Source: Hyaloraphidium curvatum
Lineage: Eukaryota; Monoblepharomycota; Hyaloraphidiomycetes; Hyaloraphidiales; Hyaloraphidiaceae
DNA: 64,000 nt
Reading direction: 5' to 3'
Assembly: GCA_025558095.1 (NCBI GenBank)
Contig: JAIVFI010000043.1
Coordinates: forward strand, 186,001-250,000
Shown: piece after piece, positions 44,150-53,991 of the stretch
Numbering within the stretch: position 1 is the stretch's first letter
Layout: every line of letters starts with the position of its first letter
Made by a program: the position numbers and the translations under genes
The notes under the pieces: generated by a model
What the model saw: only the letters and a program-made list of their open reading frames with translations
Told to the model about the DNA's origin: nothing
Databases searched by the model: none

Positions 44150-44650
44150 GCACACAGTCACGCGCCGGGCCCGCGGCCCCTCCTGGCGCGAGGCAACCGC
44201 CGACGTCGAGCACCACGGCCCCTTCGCGACGCCGGGCCCACGGCCCATACTCTAGCGCCGGGCCCACGGCCCCTTCGCGGCGCCGGGCCCGCGGCCCACA
44301 TTCCACGCGCCGGGCCCGCGGCCCCTTCACGGCGCTGGGCACCGCGGCCCTCTTCTTTAAGCGTCTGGCACCTCGGCCCCTCGCGACGCGGGGCACCGCG
44401 GCCCTTCCCCTAGGCGCCGGGCACCGCGCCCCTTCTCGTCAAGCGTCTGGCACCTCGGCCCTTCGCGACGCGTGGCCCGCGGCCCTCCTCTCAAGCGTCT
44501 GGCACCTCGGCCCTTCGCGACGCGGGGCCCGTGGCCCTCCTCTCAAGCGTCTGGCCCGCGGCCCTTCGCGACGCGGGGCCCGCGGCCCTCCTCTTCAACC
44601 AAGCGCCGAGCACCGCGGCCCCTTCGCGGCGCGGGCACCTCGGCCCTGAC
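44150..44650. repeat. GC-rich minisatellite (52-bp period) inside the Copia element
   Basis: Tandem, variant units built from GCGCCGGGCCCGCGGCCC and AAGCGTCTGGCACCTCGGCC. Unit starts at 44441, 44493 and 44545 are exactly 52 bp apart; those at 44359 and 44601 are irregular. It lies between the gag zinc knuckles and pol, where related elements have none. It is open in several frames on both strands, which explains the long spurious ORFs here. Confidence 0.85.
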
Positions 44651-45920
44651 ATCACCACCCGATGCTCACCCTCGCTGTGTTCCATCTGGGCATCTGCCAG
44701 CATGGCGTACGGCTGCTGGGGCGGTGATGGGCACTCGCGCTGTACGTGCCCCTTGCCGTTGCAATTGTGGCACTTCTTGTCGGGGCACGCCGATGCCACG
44801 TGCCCCAGCTTGCCACATTCGCGGCAGGTGATCTCACTGGTCACCGGAGCCGGCCTCCAAACGGCAGCACCAGCGGGGCGGTAGCTTGGGCCGCCCATCG
44901 GCCTCAGTGTCTGCGCGGGGTAGTAGCCGCGGCCTCCGCGCATGCCACCACGTGCCAACCCGCGGCCGTGCATCCGAGTATCATGGCCCTGGCCTTGGAT
45001 AGGAGCCATGCCGCTCGGCCTGTAGCTGGGGTACGGAGCGTAGCGACCGTGCTCGTACCAGGGGCGCTGCGGAGGCCGACTGAGGATGCCACCACTATGG
45101 AGGGCTTGTTGGGGCGGCTGATAGGCAGTGAAGCCGGGTCCGAATCCAGCAGGGGGCGGGAGCGTCGGGAGTGTCGCCGGAGCTGTCATCTTGACAGGTG
45201 CATGCGGCATCTTGTTTCCTTGGGCTGTGTTAGCCGCATCCCGCATGCCATTGAACGAGAATGTTATACTCTCGCTCTTGCCGTCTTCGTCGAAGTGCCC
45301 GTCCTCGTCAATGACTCGGCCCCAGAATCCTTGGAGTTCCGTGAACGGGAAGCCTTCGGTGAACGTCACCATCAGAGCCACGTCGTAGTCTGAGAGTGGT
45401 TTCTTGTGCGCAAGTCTCTCTGACTTGATACTCAGCAGCTCGTTGAAGTTTTGGTCCACAGTCTTTGAAGCGTCCCACTGCCACTTGTTTACGCGGACTT
45501 GGGACGTACCAAGCGCGCCTTTCCAACTTTGAACTTCTTGTGAATCGCGATCCAGAGGTCGTAGGCCGTCTTGGGCTCGTCGAACGCTTCCTGGAGGACG
45601 TCGTCGAGCATCAACATGAGCTCGCCGTAGGCCTTTTCGGCCGTCGTCCTGAACTTGTGTTCCGTGAGGATCGAGTGCGCGGCCTTCTCTTCCTCGGCAA
45701 GGATGGTCTGCCTCTGCCCGTCTGTGGTCTCTGGAGCGGCGCTGCGCTCAGCAGCCCTCTTGCGGGCCTGCTCGAGCTGCCAGTCGATGCTGAGGACGTT
45801 GTTGACGACGTACTCGTACACCCCAAGCTTGTTGAGGTAGATGGGGGCCTTGCGGTCCCACTGGACCATGTTGTCACCGGTGTTGAGCAGGATAGGCTTG
45901 TTGGCATCGTTGGCTGTCAT
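44491..45920 (-). pseudogene. gag: Copia gag with two CCHC zinc knuckles (frameshifted)
   Basis: The frame 45489-45920 starts MTANDANKPILLNTGDNMVQW and has the helical Copia gag core (AYDLWIAIHKKFKVGKARL). A one-base shift near 45490 moves it into the frame ending at 44491, which continues VNKWQWDASKTVDQNF. That frame contains a Gly/Pro/Tyr-rich region and two CX2CX4HX4C knuckles (CRECGKLGHVASAC and CHNCNGKGHVQREC, about 44735-44825). Its C-terminus then reads into the 52-bp minisatellite, giving a repeated Arg/Ala/Gly/Pro peptide. Confidence 0.85.
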
Positions 45921-45982
45921 CCTGTTGCGGACGGGCTTCCAGGGGTAGCAGGCACGTGTCAGAGCAATTGAGACTCTTAATC

Positions 45983-46197
45983 CTTTGTTCCCCTGGTCGC
46001 AGGCGCCCAGAGACAGGTGCAGATGAGGCGGGTGGCGTTCCTGGTGTTTGTTGTGTTATTCCCCTCTCCCTAGAGCCGCCCTCCTAGGTTATTGTCTAGC
46101 CAAGATCCACCCATCCATCCAAGTCCAACATCCAACTCCAGGACCAACTCCAACTCGATCTGACGGCTCCAAACACATCCATCCATCCCCAGCAACA
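45983..46197 (-). repeat. Copia element LTR (5' LTR in element sense)
   Basis: 215 bp, partner of 39551-39765. The target duplication AGAAC follows at 46198-46202. On the minus strand the internal sequence just after it reads GATTAAGAGTCTC, the expected place for the primer-binding site; I could not match this to a specific tRNA. Confidence 0.92.
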
Positions 46198-46202
46198 AGA
46201 AC

Positions 46203-47058
46203 AAGTCTCGGCGTTGTGCACGGTCAGGTGCGTTGAGCGCGGCGTCACAGCACCCGTTGCCGCCACTCACACGGTCGTTATCTACGCGCACGAAGAGGAC
46301 GTTTCTTTTGCCGTTGCAGAGTCGTGGCATGACGACGGATGTGTTAGTTCTGAATGTGGGGAAGGTTGGACACGGTCGTGCGCAGCCCCGCCGGGTGTTT
46401 TGATTGCGAATCGCGTGCAGCGCGTTCCGAAACCTTCGAGGTGGAAAAGACCAATCTCGGATCCGAGGCCTGCTCCCGGCACTGTGGGCAGACGCCGATT
46501 TGGGCGCAACGCGTTGCACCTTTTGACCCTCCCTTCCAGCGTCACCCACCAAACGCCGGGCCACGCAACCCACGGATGCGCCGATTGCGGGCACTACGTT
46601 GGGTGGGTTTGAGAGGCGCTTGATGTGCAAGGGCAGATCGTGATTGCTGTGCCTTGCAGGATCCCCCAAGAAGCGTGTTCGGGTAGCGGGAGCGGCAAGT
46701 CCGGTGACCGTTGACCCGATCCTGGGTGCATTGTCTGTTTGCGCGTGCCTTCCGGCCTCATTTTGCTTTCCGTCCCGCAGATCGCAATTGTTGCGGAAAC
46801 GAAAGCGTGAGGGCCGGGGGCACACGCGGTGTGGATCCTATGGACATTGACATCCCAATTGCAGGTTTGCCTCCGCACGTTCGGTCCCGCTTCGACCGTT
46901 GGTTTTATTTCTCTTCTTAGGTTCATCTGGCACAAATCTCGAGCGCGACACGGCCGGCCGGACGGAGCCCGTCCCTTTTGCGCCCGGCCGCGGCACTTCC
47001 GCATGGGCAGGTGGCACCGGTTCGTGCCAGGCAGCTTAACTTCGTGGCAGTGATCTAA
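46203..47058 (+). pseudogene. Host gene of unknown function, 3' part, separated by the Copia insertion
   Basis: Several exons can be read. The end is the clearest: a segment SPKKRVRVAGAASPVTVDPI, an exon with RNCCGNESVRAGG and DPMDIDIPIAG, and a last exon SSGTNLERDTAGRTEPVPFA ending at TAA 47056-47058, joined by GT-AG introns in correct phase. Upstream, a donor near 46227 and an acceptor near 46322 fit the interrupted 5' frame, and a Cys-rich stretch (CFDCES, then CSRHCG) lies at about 46395-46490. The exons between are unresolved. The family is not recognised; the basic and acidic C-terminus suggests a nuclear protein (inference). Confidence 0.5.
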
Positions 47059-47185
47059 CTGGCCGCGCTCCGCAGATTCGGCAGCCTCCTCAATGGACCC
47101 CCTTGTCGATCCCGCCTACTCAACTACTCATGGGTTTGCTCGCGCTCGATTCGTCAAGACCGTACGGGACCTGTGCGACATTATA

Positions 47186-49345
47186 GAATAGTATTGGTGA
47201 CCCGGACCTGCCCCTGGCTTGGCCGCTGTTACACCATGAGTTTGCTGCTAATTGCAAAGTTCATCGTCGTCGTGTGTCTTTCTCATTTTCCCAGTTTTCC
47301 TGTCCTTCATGGACTTTGAGATGAAGCTGGCAATGGAGTTGAGGGCCTTCTCCTTCTGCCGCCTCGCTTTGATCGTGGGCTCGAACTCCTTGATGCTAAG
47401 AGCCCAGAGCCAGGTCTCCATGTTCCACTCGCGGCCTAGTGCTTCCAATCTAGTCTGCAGCTTCTGGCGCCGCTCCGCATTTGCTGAACAGTGAAACAGA
47501 AAGTGTTGTTCGTCTCCAATGTGCTCAGGGTCATGCTTGCACGTTCTCTGCTGCACCTCAAGTCCTTGGTGCCTGCCTGTCTCCACCTCCAGGTCGTGGG
47601 TAGAGCACAGCAACTTTTGGACATCCCTCCGGTGCTTCTCCACCCGGATCAGGGATGGTCCGATGTGGCCAAAGGTCATGTCACACATCCTCCAAAAGTG
47701 CAGTTTGTCGTTGTCCTTGAGCCTCTGGGCATTGATCTCCCTGAACTTGCCCTTCACAAGATTCTCCACAGTCTCCTTGGGCCATGAGAAAGTGTCCTTC
47801 TCCCACATCTCCCTCCCATCTTCGCCGCCATAGTATACAAGTAGTTCCCTCAGGAAGGCAGCCCAGTTCCAGGACCCCTTCAGTGCCTCGATCTTGAGCT
47901 CTTTGTAAAGTAGGTACAGCGCAGGATCCGCTGTTTTGATGCGCATGAGGAACTTGAGTGCCGACTCGTGGTCATGAACTGCAAGGGGGCGGGTACTGGC
48001 CAGTGATCGCATACAGACAGGCCAGGGAGGTAGACTTGGGCAGATGAGTGACGGCACGAAGAGCTATGCAAGTCACTTTGTCCCTGGTGCTTTCCCCGGC
48101 AACGTACTCCTCCTTCGGCATCTCAACAATGAAGGGGTTCCCATATTGGCCCAATGCCTTGACCTTCGTGTTGTAGAGCTTGAGTTGGAGGTCAGGACTC
48201 ATCCCAGGCTGCTCCCTGATGTCGCGGAACCAGAGCCCATAAGCAGCATTCATCTTAGCCTCCCTGCCATGCACATGGTCCTTGTTCCGCCCTTTTGAGG
48301 TGAGCTGGTACCCCAGAAGCTTGAAGCTGTCGAACCTCTTCAGCTCCTGGCCCCTGTACAGGAGCTTCACACGGTGGGGTGCCCTCCTGGCCATCCACTC
48401 TGTTTTGCTGATGTTGTCTCCAGCCCATTGGCACTGGCATAGCAGACAAAAGATCCAGCTGCATCTTGGCATCCTTCAGCGTCTTCGACATCAAAGTGGT
48501 GTCGTCTGCAAAGAACAAAGCCAGCAAGCTGACCATCCTCTCCTGATCCTCCTCCTCCTCAAACACCATGCCCAGATCCATCCCTTTTGCACCATTGGCC
48601 TCTACTCTATGAAAGCAGTGATGTCGTTGATGAACGAGATGAAGAACAGCGATGAGAGTGGGTCCCCCTGCTTCACTCCAGTTAGGAACTTGATGAAGTC
48701 CGACTTGGTGCCGTCCTCATCCCGGATCCTTCCCCACACCTGCCCAAACGCCATCTCGAACATATCAACAACCTGTTTGGGTACACCCATCTCCTCCAGC
48801 TTCCTCCACAACCTCGGGCGCTCCACCGTGTCAAAAGCCTTTGTGAAATCTACAAACACCATGATCAGGTTCTCCTTGCGTGCCTTGGCCAAGGAGAAGA
48901 GCGCCTCAGCGAGGAATACTGCATGAAGGGTGGACCTCCGTGCCCGGAATCCAAACTGAGAGCCTTCCAGCAGCTTGTTGCACTCAGCCCAGGGAGCTAG
49001 CCGAGCGTTCCAGACCTGGGAAAAGACCTTCTCCAGTGTCCTCTCTATGCTGATGCCCCCGTAGTTGCCAGCCACGTTCTGGGGGCCCTTCTTGTGCAGC
49101 ATCACCAGCAGTGTCTGGCCCCAGTCTTGCATGTCAACCCCATTGAGCACGTCGTTGAGCAGATCGACAACAGCTTGCTTCAGCACAGTGGTCCCATATT
49201 TGACGAACTCGAGCCCGATCCCATCCTCATCTGCTGGCCTGCCGTTAGGAGCCTTCTTCAGGACATTCTCCTGCTCCCTGTGCCTGCCGGAGATGCAAGT
49301 GATGGGATCTTCCAAGTGGCACTGCTCACGCAGGAACACTCTGCT
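47186..49345 (-). mobile_element. LINE copy E, longest copy in the window (5' truncated, frameshifted)
   Basis: About 2.16 kb, minus-strand sense. The first frame (48602-49339, 245 aa) holds most of the RT palm: LLVMLHKKGP, SQFGFRARRSTLHAVFL, VFVDFTKAFDTVE (motif A) and GVKQGDPLSSLFF (motif B'). A frame break then leads to FADDTTLM (motif C; 48255-48581), and another to the C-terminal 269-aa frame (47248-48057) with the CKH...FHC cluster. No endonuclease or ORF1 precedes it, so the copy is 5' truncated near 49345. The 3' end carries a short AATAG tail (47183-47192). It is almost identical to copy B. Confidence 0.88.
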
Positions 49346-49416
49346 CTAGGATTCTAGCTCATACAAATAGTGAAAGAGACCACCATGCTCCAGCAAGTCA
49401 GGCCCACATGGCCTAA

Positions 49417-51138
49417 CTATTGATCTTTACAATCCTTTCCCCTGGACACCCTCATGCTCTCCCCTTCGAGAACCTTGCCCAAGAGCTTCACCTGATCTGC
49501 AACATCCCTGAGGGCACCAAGCACAAATTTGTTCCCCTCCACGAAGTGGAAAGCAGTGTACTTCAGCCCATTCTCCTCGGCAAACTGTTCCACCAAAGGA
49601 ACGAGTTTCCTGAGGTTGTGGCGCGGTACCCTAGGAAACAGATGGTGGACAACCTGGAACTGGAGGCCACCTGAGAAGTGACGAGCAACCTTAGCACCAA
49701 CTATAGCAACAACATGTGCATGCAGATCCCTCACCATGGAACCAGTCCAGCCACCGCGGGCAAACCACGTCCATGCTAGTCCTCAGAGCCTTTGTTGCGA
49801 AATCCTCACCCGCCACGTCACTACTGTCCATGCCAAAGTGTGAAAGAGTGATTTGCACGTGCAGAAGTCCCGTCAGGCAGTGCGATACGAGGACATAAAC
49901 GGCCACCAGGAGCCAACTGTCTACACGGGAAAGCAGGAGCCCGAACCAAACCCAAAAGCCGCAGAGTCCAGCAATCTCCCACGAGCGGTACGGAACGGAA
50001 GGGTACGTGGTCGCAAAAATCCACGACAAAGCGTAGAGATTGAACCGCCCGAAGGAAAGGATGACGTAGAAAAGATGGTGCTGCCAGGGTATCAGCATCT
50101 TTGCTGCTTCGTCAAACTCCAGGGTCCGCTTGTAGAACGACGAGTACAGCGATTTGAAAAACCGCGTGGAAACCGCAAAAAAGGGCAGATGCTGAATATC
50201 GGGGTCGTGTTCCGGATCGTTGGTGACGAGGTGGTGGACTGTCCGCCAGCGGAGCGCCGTTATTTTAGGCCTGCACCATGCGAAGCTCCGACCCACTGTT
50301 GTGGTTGTGTTTCCACCAGCCGATCGACAGTCCCCCCGTAAAGTTGGCAAGGGCAATACCCATCGCAGTGTCCAGCTTCTGGTTGTGAGAGACGGCATTG
50401 TGCCCGAGGTCATGAGCCACGAAAGCCATCTGCCACCAGAGGACCGCAGCACAGAAGGCGCTAGCGAGCACCGGAAAGAAAGAGCCCCCGAAAACGAGGA
50501 TGGCGCCAATCATCCCCGTGAGCAGCACGACTGCCTTGACAATCTCTCGGTAGTAGAAGGAACTGCCACGCGGATAAGCCGTCAAGCACGAAGCAGAACA
50601 CCTGGGCGCACAACGCACTAGTCCGTTTCAAACAGTCCCATCTCTTTGACGCGCTTCTCGAGAGCCAGGTACGCCGCGGCAACAGAACGGAACTTGGATT
50701 CGCTTCTGTCGACGTCCGCACCCTGGGCAGGCGAATTGGCACTGGCCGAAACTCAGACCGAAAGCCTACACACCATGGAAAGCTCTGAATCTTGAAAGCG
50801 TGCGTACGCAAAGCGGGGGAGCCTCAGTCTGAACACGCTTTCCGGGTGGAACGCCGTCATGGCATCGGTCGCGTCCCTGCCTGGCGTCCGCAGATCCAGT
50901 CGTCAGGCCAGCAAGACGGCTGGGCGGCGACTTTTTCACCAATGAAATGCCGAATGGCTAGCTCTCCACCGGGGTGTTCATGGATCCACTGGGTGAGGTC
51001 GTACACGAGTGCCTCCTTGCCCGGCGCCCGCACGACAATGAGCGCTTTGCCGGCTCGGACTTCGGCAGCCAAGCTCTCGGCGGTGAGCTGGCGCTCCATT
51101 TTCCGCGACGCCGGAAGCGATTCGTCTGCCACCGCCAT
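49417..51138 (-). CDS. Cytochrome b5-fused front-end fatty-acid/sphingolipid desaturase
   Basis: Six exons (50940-51138, 50774-50880, 50619-50722, 50297-50562, 49735-50238, 49417-49670) give 477 aa. The N-terminus is a cytochrome b5 domain with the haem motif HEHPGG. The desaturase part has three histidine boxes: HDLGH, HNHNIHH (restored across the 50239-50296 intron) and QVVHH with Gln replacing the first His, the mark of front-end desaturases. [16 protein letters not shown] and HVQITLSHF are typical of delta-6 and delta-8 enzymes. It is an ER membrane di-iron enzyme; whether it acts on acyl lipids or sphingolipid long-chain bases is undecided. Its stop lies about 70 bp from LINE copy E. Confidence 0.88.
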
Positions 51139-51238
51139 TTTCGCTGTGGCGGGTCTCGATGCTAAACGGCGCGCGCGCGGCTGGCAACTGGTGTCAATAT
51201 TCCCACACCAGGCGAGACGCGGAGTCTTCCTCGCCAAG
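51139..51238. promoter_or_regulatory. Compact bidirectional promoter, desaturase / PPIE
   Basis: 100 bp separate the two divergent start codons. No recognisable promoter box was seen. Confidence 0.45.
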
Positions 51239-52380
51239 ATGATGCCCGCCAATGCAAATCCGAAGACGACAATCTACGTCTCCGGCCTGGACGAGCTCGT
51301 GACGGAGCAGACTGTCCACGCGGCCTTCCTCACTTTCGGGGACATCATCTCCATCGAGCTGCCCCCCGACCACCGGACTGGAGCCCACCGGGGATTCGCT
51401 TTCGTGGAGTTTGAGACCGCGGAGGATGCTGCGGCCGCCATTGAGAACATGCATTTGAGCGAGATGTACGGCAAAGTGATCAAGGTCACTCTGGCGAAAC
51501 CCGGCCGCGGAGGGCCGTCGTTCTTCTCGCTCAAACCCATCTGGTCCGAAGAGGCGTGGCTGGCGAAGCATGCCGCGGATATACCTGAGAATGGGACGCT
51601 GGACTTGGACACGGACATGGCGGTAGACGCTCCTGCGGGTGGCCCCTCGAAGGCGCCAGCGGGAACTTCGGATCAACCTTTGCCGGTGGCAGCAAACACT
51701 GCAACGGGGACAGGGGAGCGTAGTTGGAAGGTTTTCATGGACATTGCGATAGGCGGCCAACCCGCAGGACGGTTGGTTTTCCAGCTGCGGCCGGATGTTG
51801 TCCCCAAGACGAGCGAGAACTTCCGCGGCCTTTGCTCACACGAAAAGGGTTTCGGGTATCGAAAGTCGGCTTTCCATCGCGTGGGTGGCTTCGTTACGTT
51901 CATGCGTCATGGTTTCGGAATGGTTGGCCGTGACAGATCATACCCGACTTCATGGCGCAGGGCGGCGACTTCGAGAAAGGAAATGGCACGGGCGGAAGGA
52001 GCATTTGGGGCAACAAATTTGCAGACGAGAACTTTCGCCTGTGGGTGGCGGACGGAGAGTCCGTGTGTCTTTCTGAGCGCGCCTCGGCCCGCAGGAAGCA
52101 CGACGCACCAGGATGCCTCGCAATGGCGAATTCTGGTCCCAACACAAACGGCAGCCAGTTTTACATCACCCTGCGTCCGACTCGTTGGTTTCCCGCACGC
52201 ATCATCTTGATCGGTCTGCTCACGTCACTACTAGCTCACCTCGATGGCAAGCACGTCGTGTTTGGGCGGTTGGTCCAGGGGATGGACCTGTTGCGCAGAA
52301 TGGAGCAGGCCGGCAGCGACAGCGGCAAGACGTCGAGCAAGGTGTCGATCGTAGATTGCGGCGAGATTGTGGACGAGTGA
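51239..52380 (+). CDS. PPIE: RRM-cyclophilin E (peptidyl-prolyl isomerase)
   Basis: Four exons (51239-51880, 51937-52040, 52095-52183, 52235-52380) give 326 aa. The RRM comes first: [20 protein letters not shown] (RNP2) and [19 protein letters not shown] (RNP1). After a 75-residue linker, the cyclophilin domain runs [19 protein letters not shown], then [43 protein letters not shown] and NGSQFYIT, to [13 protein letters not shown]. The catalytic Arg (FHRIIPDFM) and the QGGDF motif are intact, so it should be active. PPIE is a nuclear isomerase of the spliceosome. The linker contains a short Trp-rich insert (IWSEEAW). Two adjacent Met codons could start the protein. Confidence 0.93.
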
Positions 52381-52491
52381 CGACTGAACCGAATGATGAT
52401 CGCATCACGATCGAAAGGGTGTCGCTGGGCAAGGAAACACCCATTCGGGACCTCTCGAAGATCCGTGTGGTCTGAGGCGTAACATGTCGCG

Positions 52492-53893
52492 ATGACGGAG
52501 TCGATTCCTGGAGCGGCCGAGCCGACGGGAGGGCCAGCAGCCAATGGAGGGACTCCGGCCCCCGAAAGGCAGGATCTCGGCGACGTCCGTTCCGACGCCA
52601 GACTCACGCGAGGATCCGGACGGGCGACCTCTTTGCGGAACAGTTCCTTGCCCCCATTGGACCGGCCCGTCGCGAAGCTGCCGGACTTTCCACCGTTCAC
52701 GCCGGAGAACGTTCCCCCGGGCATCGCGTATGACCTGCTCAAGGAGATATGCGAGGACTACAGGCTGCATTGCCAGGTTTTGCTCGACTGCGTGCAGCGT
52801 CTCCGTTTCTCGGAGGTGCGGCCACGTGGACGCGCTGCGGAAGCTAGTCGGGGCGATTGACGCACGGACCAGATGGAACAGCAGCTCAGACATTTCTGGC
52901 AGAACATGAGCCCTGCCCATCGGGAGGTCGTCGAGCACGTCGAGGTCGCGGATTGGATTTGGAAGTTCGATGCCGTGCTTTACGACGTGAGCGTGCACCG
53001 CGGCTTTCCGGGACGCTCGCGAGACCTTTTCGGCAGACCATACTCGCGCTGCTTCTGCCCAACGTCGTGCAAGTTCTCCCGGTCCAAGTGTGCCAGACGG
53101 TGCGCCAGTACACGCGCCATGCCGAAGGGTGGTTGCTCCAGGCCCTGGACGGGTTTTCGCCGTACTTGAAGTCGCGCAAGATCGAAGGTGGGCACTGACA
53201 TGGACCAAGGAACCCACAAAGCACCCTAATGTGAAAGACAGTCGGAAAGGTGTACATCCAGCAGCTCCGGCGGAACACCTCCCTCAATCAGCTCGCTCAG
53301 GCGGCGTCACAGGTCTTTGACGCCACGGACCAGGTGCACCAGATGCTGCTGGACTGGAACAGGACGGACTTCGAAGGAATCAGGGAGCAGGTGGCCTGGG
53401 TCACCGATTGTCGCCGAGTGGACGTCGGGCAGATAAGTGGGTGAAACGTGGCTTTCGTGATGTGCGTCTGACGTCCAAGACAGTGGAGATCGACATCAGG
53501 CAAATGCTGCAGCCCGGCGTCAAGCTGGAGCATTGGACTATCTGGCTTGAAGAAGTTGTGAACCGTTTCCTGGATCAGGTCGGTTGTTCCTCCTGTGTCG
53601 CGAGTCTCCTCCGCTAACCCGCGTGGCAGAAAACCGCCGATCACCAGCGCTACGTGTATGCCGCGCGGCAGTTTCTCATGCGATGGAACTACTATGGCAC
53701 GTTAGTACTGCGCGACCTCACCATGAGGAGCGCTCCCAGCTTCGGTGGGGTTGGGTGTGAGCGGTTGACGCGCGTTTGATCTGACGTTCGGTCAGGCGCT
53801 GTCCACCTCGTCTACCTATTCTTGAACGAGTATGTCTTCTATCTTGTCGAGCAACGGGTGGCGAACCTCAAGTCGCTCGAGCTGCTCAAATGA
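52492..53893 (+). CDS. RFX-family protein lacking the winged-helix DNA-binding domain
   Basis: Seven exons (52492-52815, 52873-52986, 53037-53187, 53242-53436, 53484-53578, 53630-53744, 53796-53893) give 363 aa. After a 60-residue disordered start, the whole length follows the conserved region downstream of the DNA-binding domain in RFX transcription factors: YRLHCQVLLDCVQRLRF, LRHFWQNM, LLPNVVQVLPVQV, NTSLNQLAQAASQVFDATD, QMLLDWNRTDFE, WTIWLEEVVNRFLDQ, QFLMRWNYYGTLVLRDLTMR and SAPSFGAVHLVYLF. RFX1 has the same order, including SAPSFG. No winged-helix domain is encoded, and PPIE ends just 111 bp upstream, so none fits. It may dimerise with full RFX proteins (inference). Confidence 0.8.
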
Positions 53894-53991
53894 CGTCACT
53901 TCTTGGGGCGGACGTACAAGATATCCTCATACCCCGCTTGTAGTGATCCACCACGAAATACAGCGATCTACGTCGTCATCCACCGACCATG

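Larger units (their letters stand above)
39551..46197 (-). mobile_element. Ty1/Copia LTR retrotransposon, full-length but frameshifted
   Basis: 6647 bp with paired 215-bp LTRs and a 5-bp target duplication AGAAC. Sense is the minus strand: gag (45920 to about 44491), then protease, integrase, reverse transcriptase and RNase H in Copia order (43738 to 40098). The element has at least two frameshifts, one in gag near 45490 and one in RT near 41275, so it is probably not autonomous. A GC-rich minisatellite lies between gag and pol. The LTRs differ at about 2 of 215 positions, so the insertion is young. Confidence 0.93.

Noticed and set aside
43935-44649. Several long open frames in the GC-rich block
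   Set aside because: They are translations of the minisatellite on both strands and have only repeat composition.
45960-45982. A named tRNA primer-binding site for the Copia element
   Set aside because: The sequence next to the 5' LTR did not match any tRNA 3' end or internal segment I could recall with confidence.
46570-46612. Cereblon/Yippee/Mis18-type zinc domain (CADCGHYVGW) in the split gene
   Set aside because: That frame cannot be joined to the well-supported 3' exons; another frame through the same DNA keeps phase with SPKKRV and the final exons.
50792-52210. 472-codon plus-strand frame starting inside the desaturase gene
   Set aside because: Only the part from 51239 matches PPIE, and the frame reads through the first PPIE intron; the upstream part is antisense to desaturase exons.
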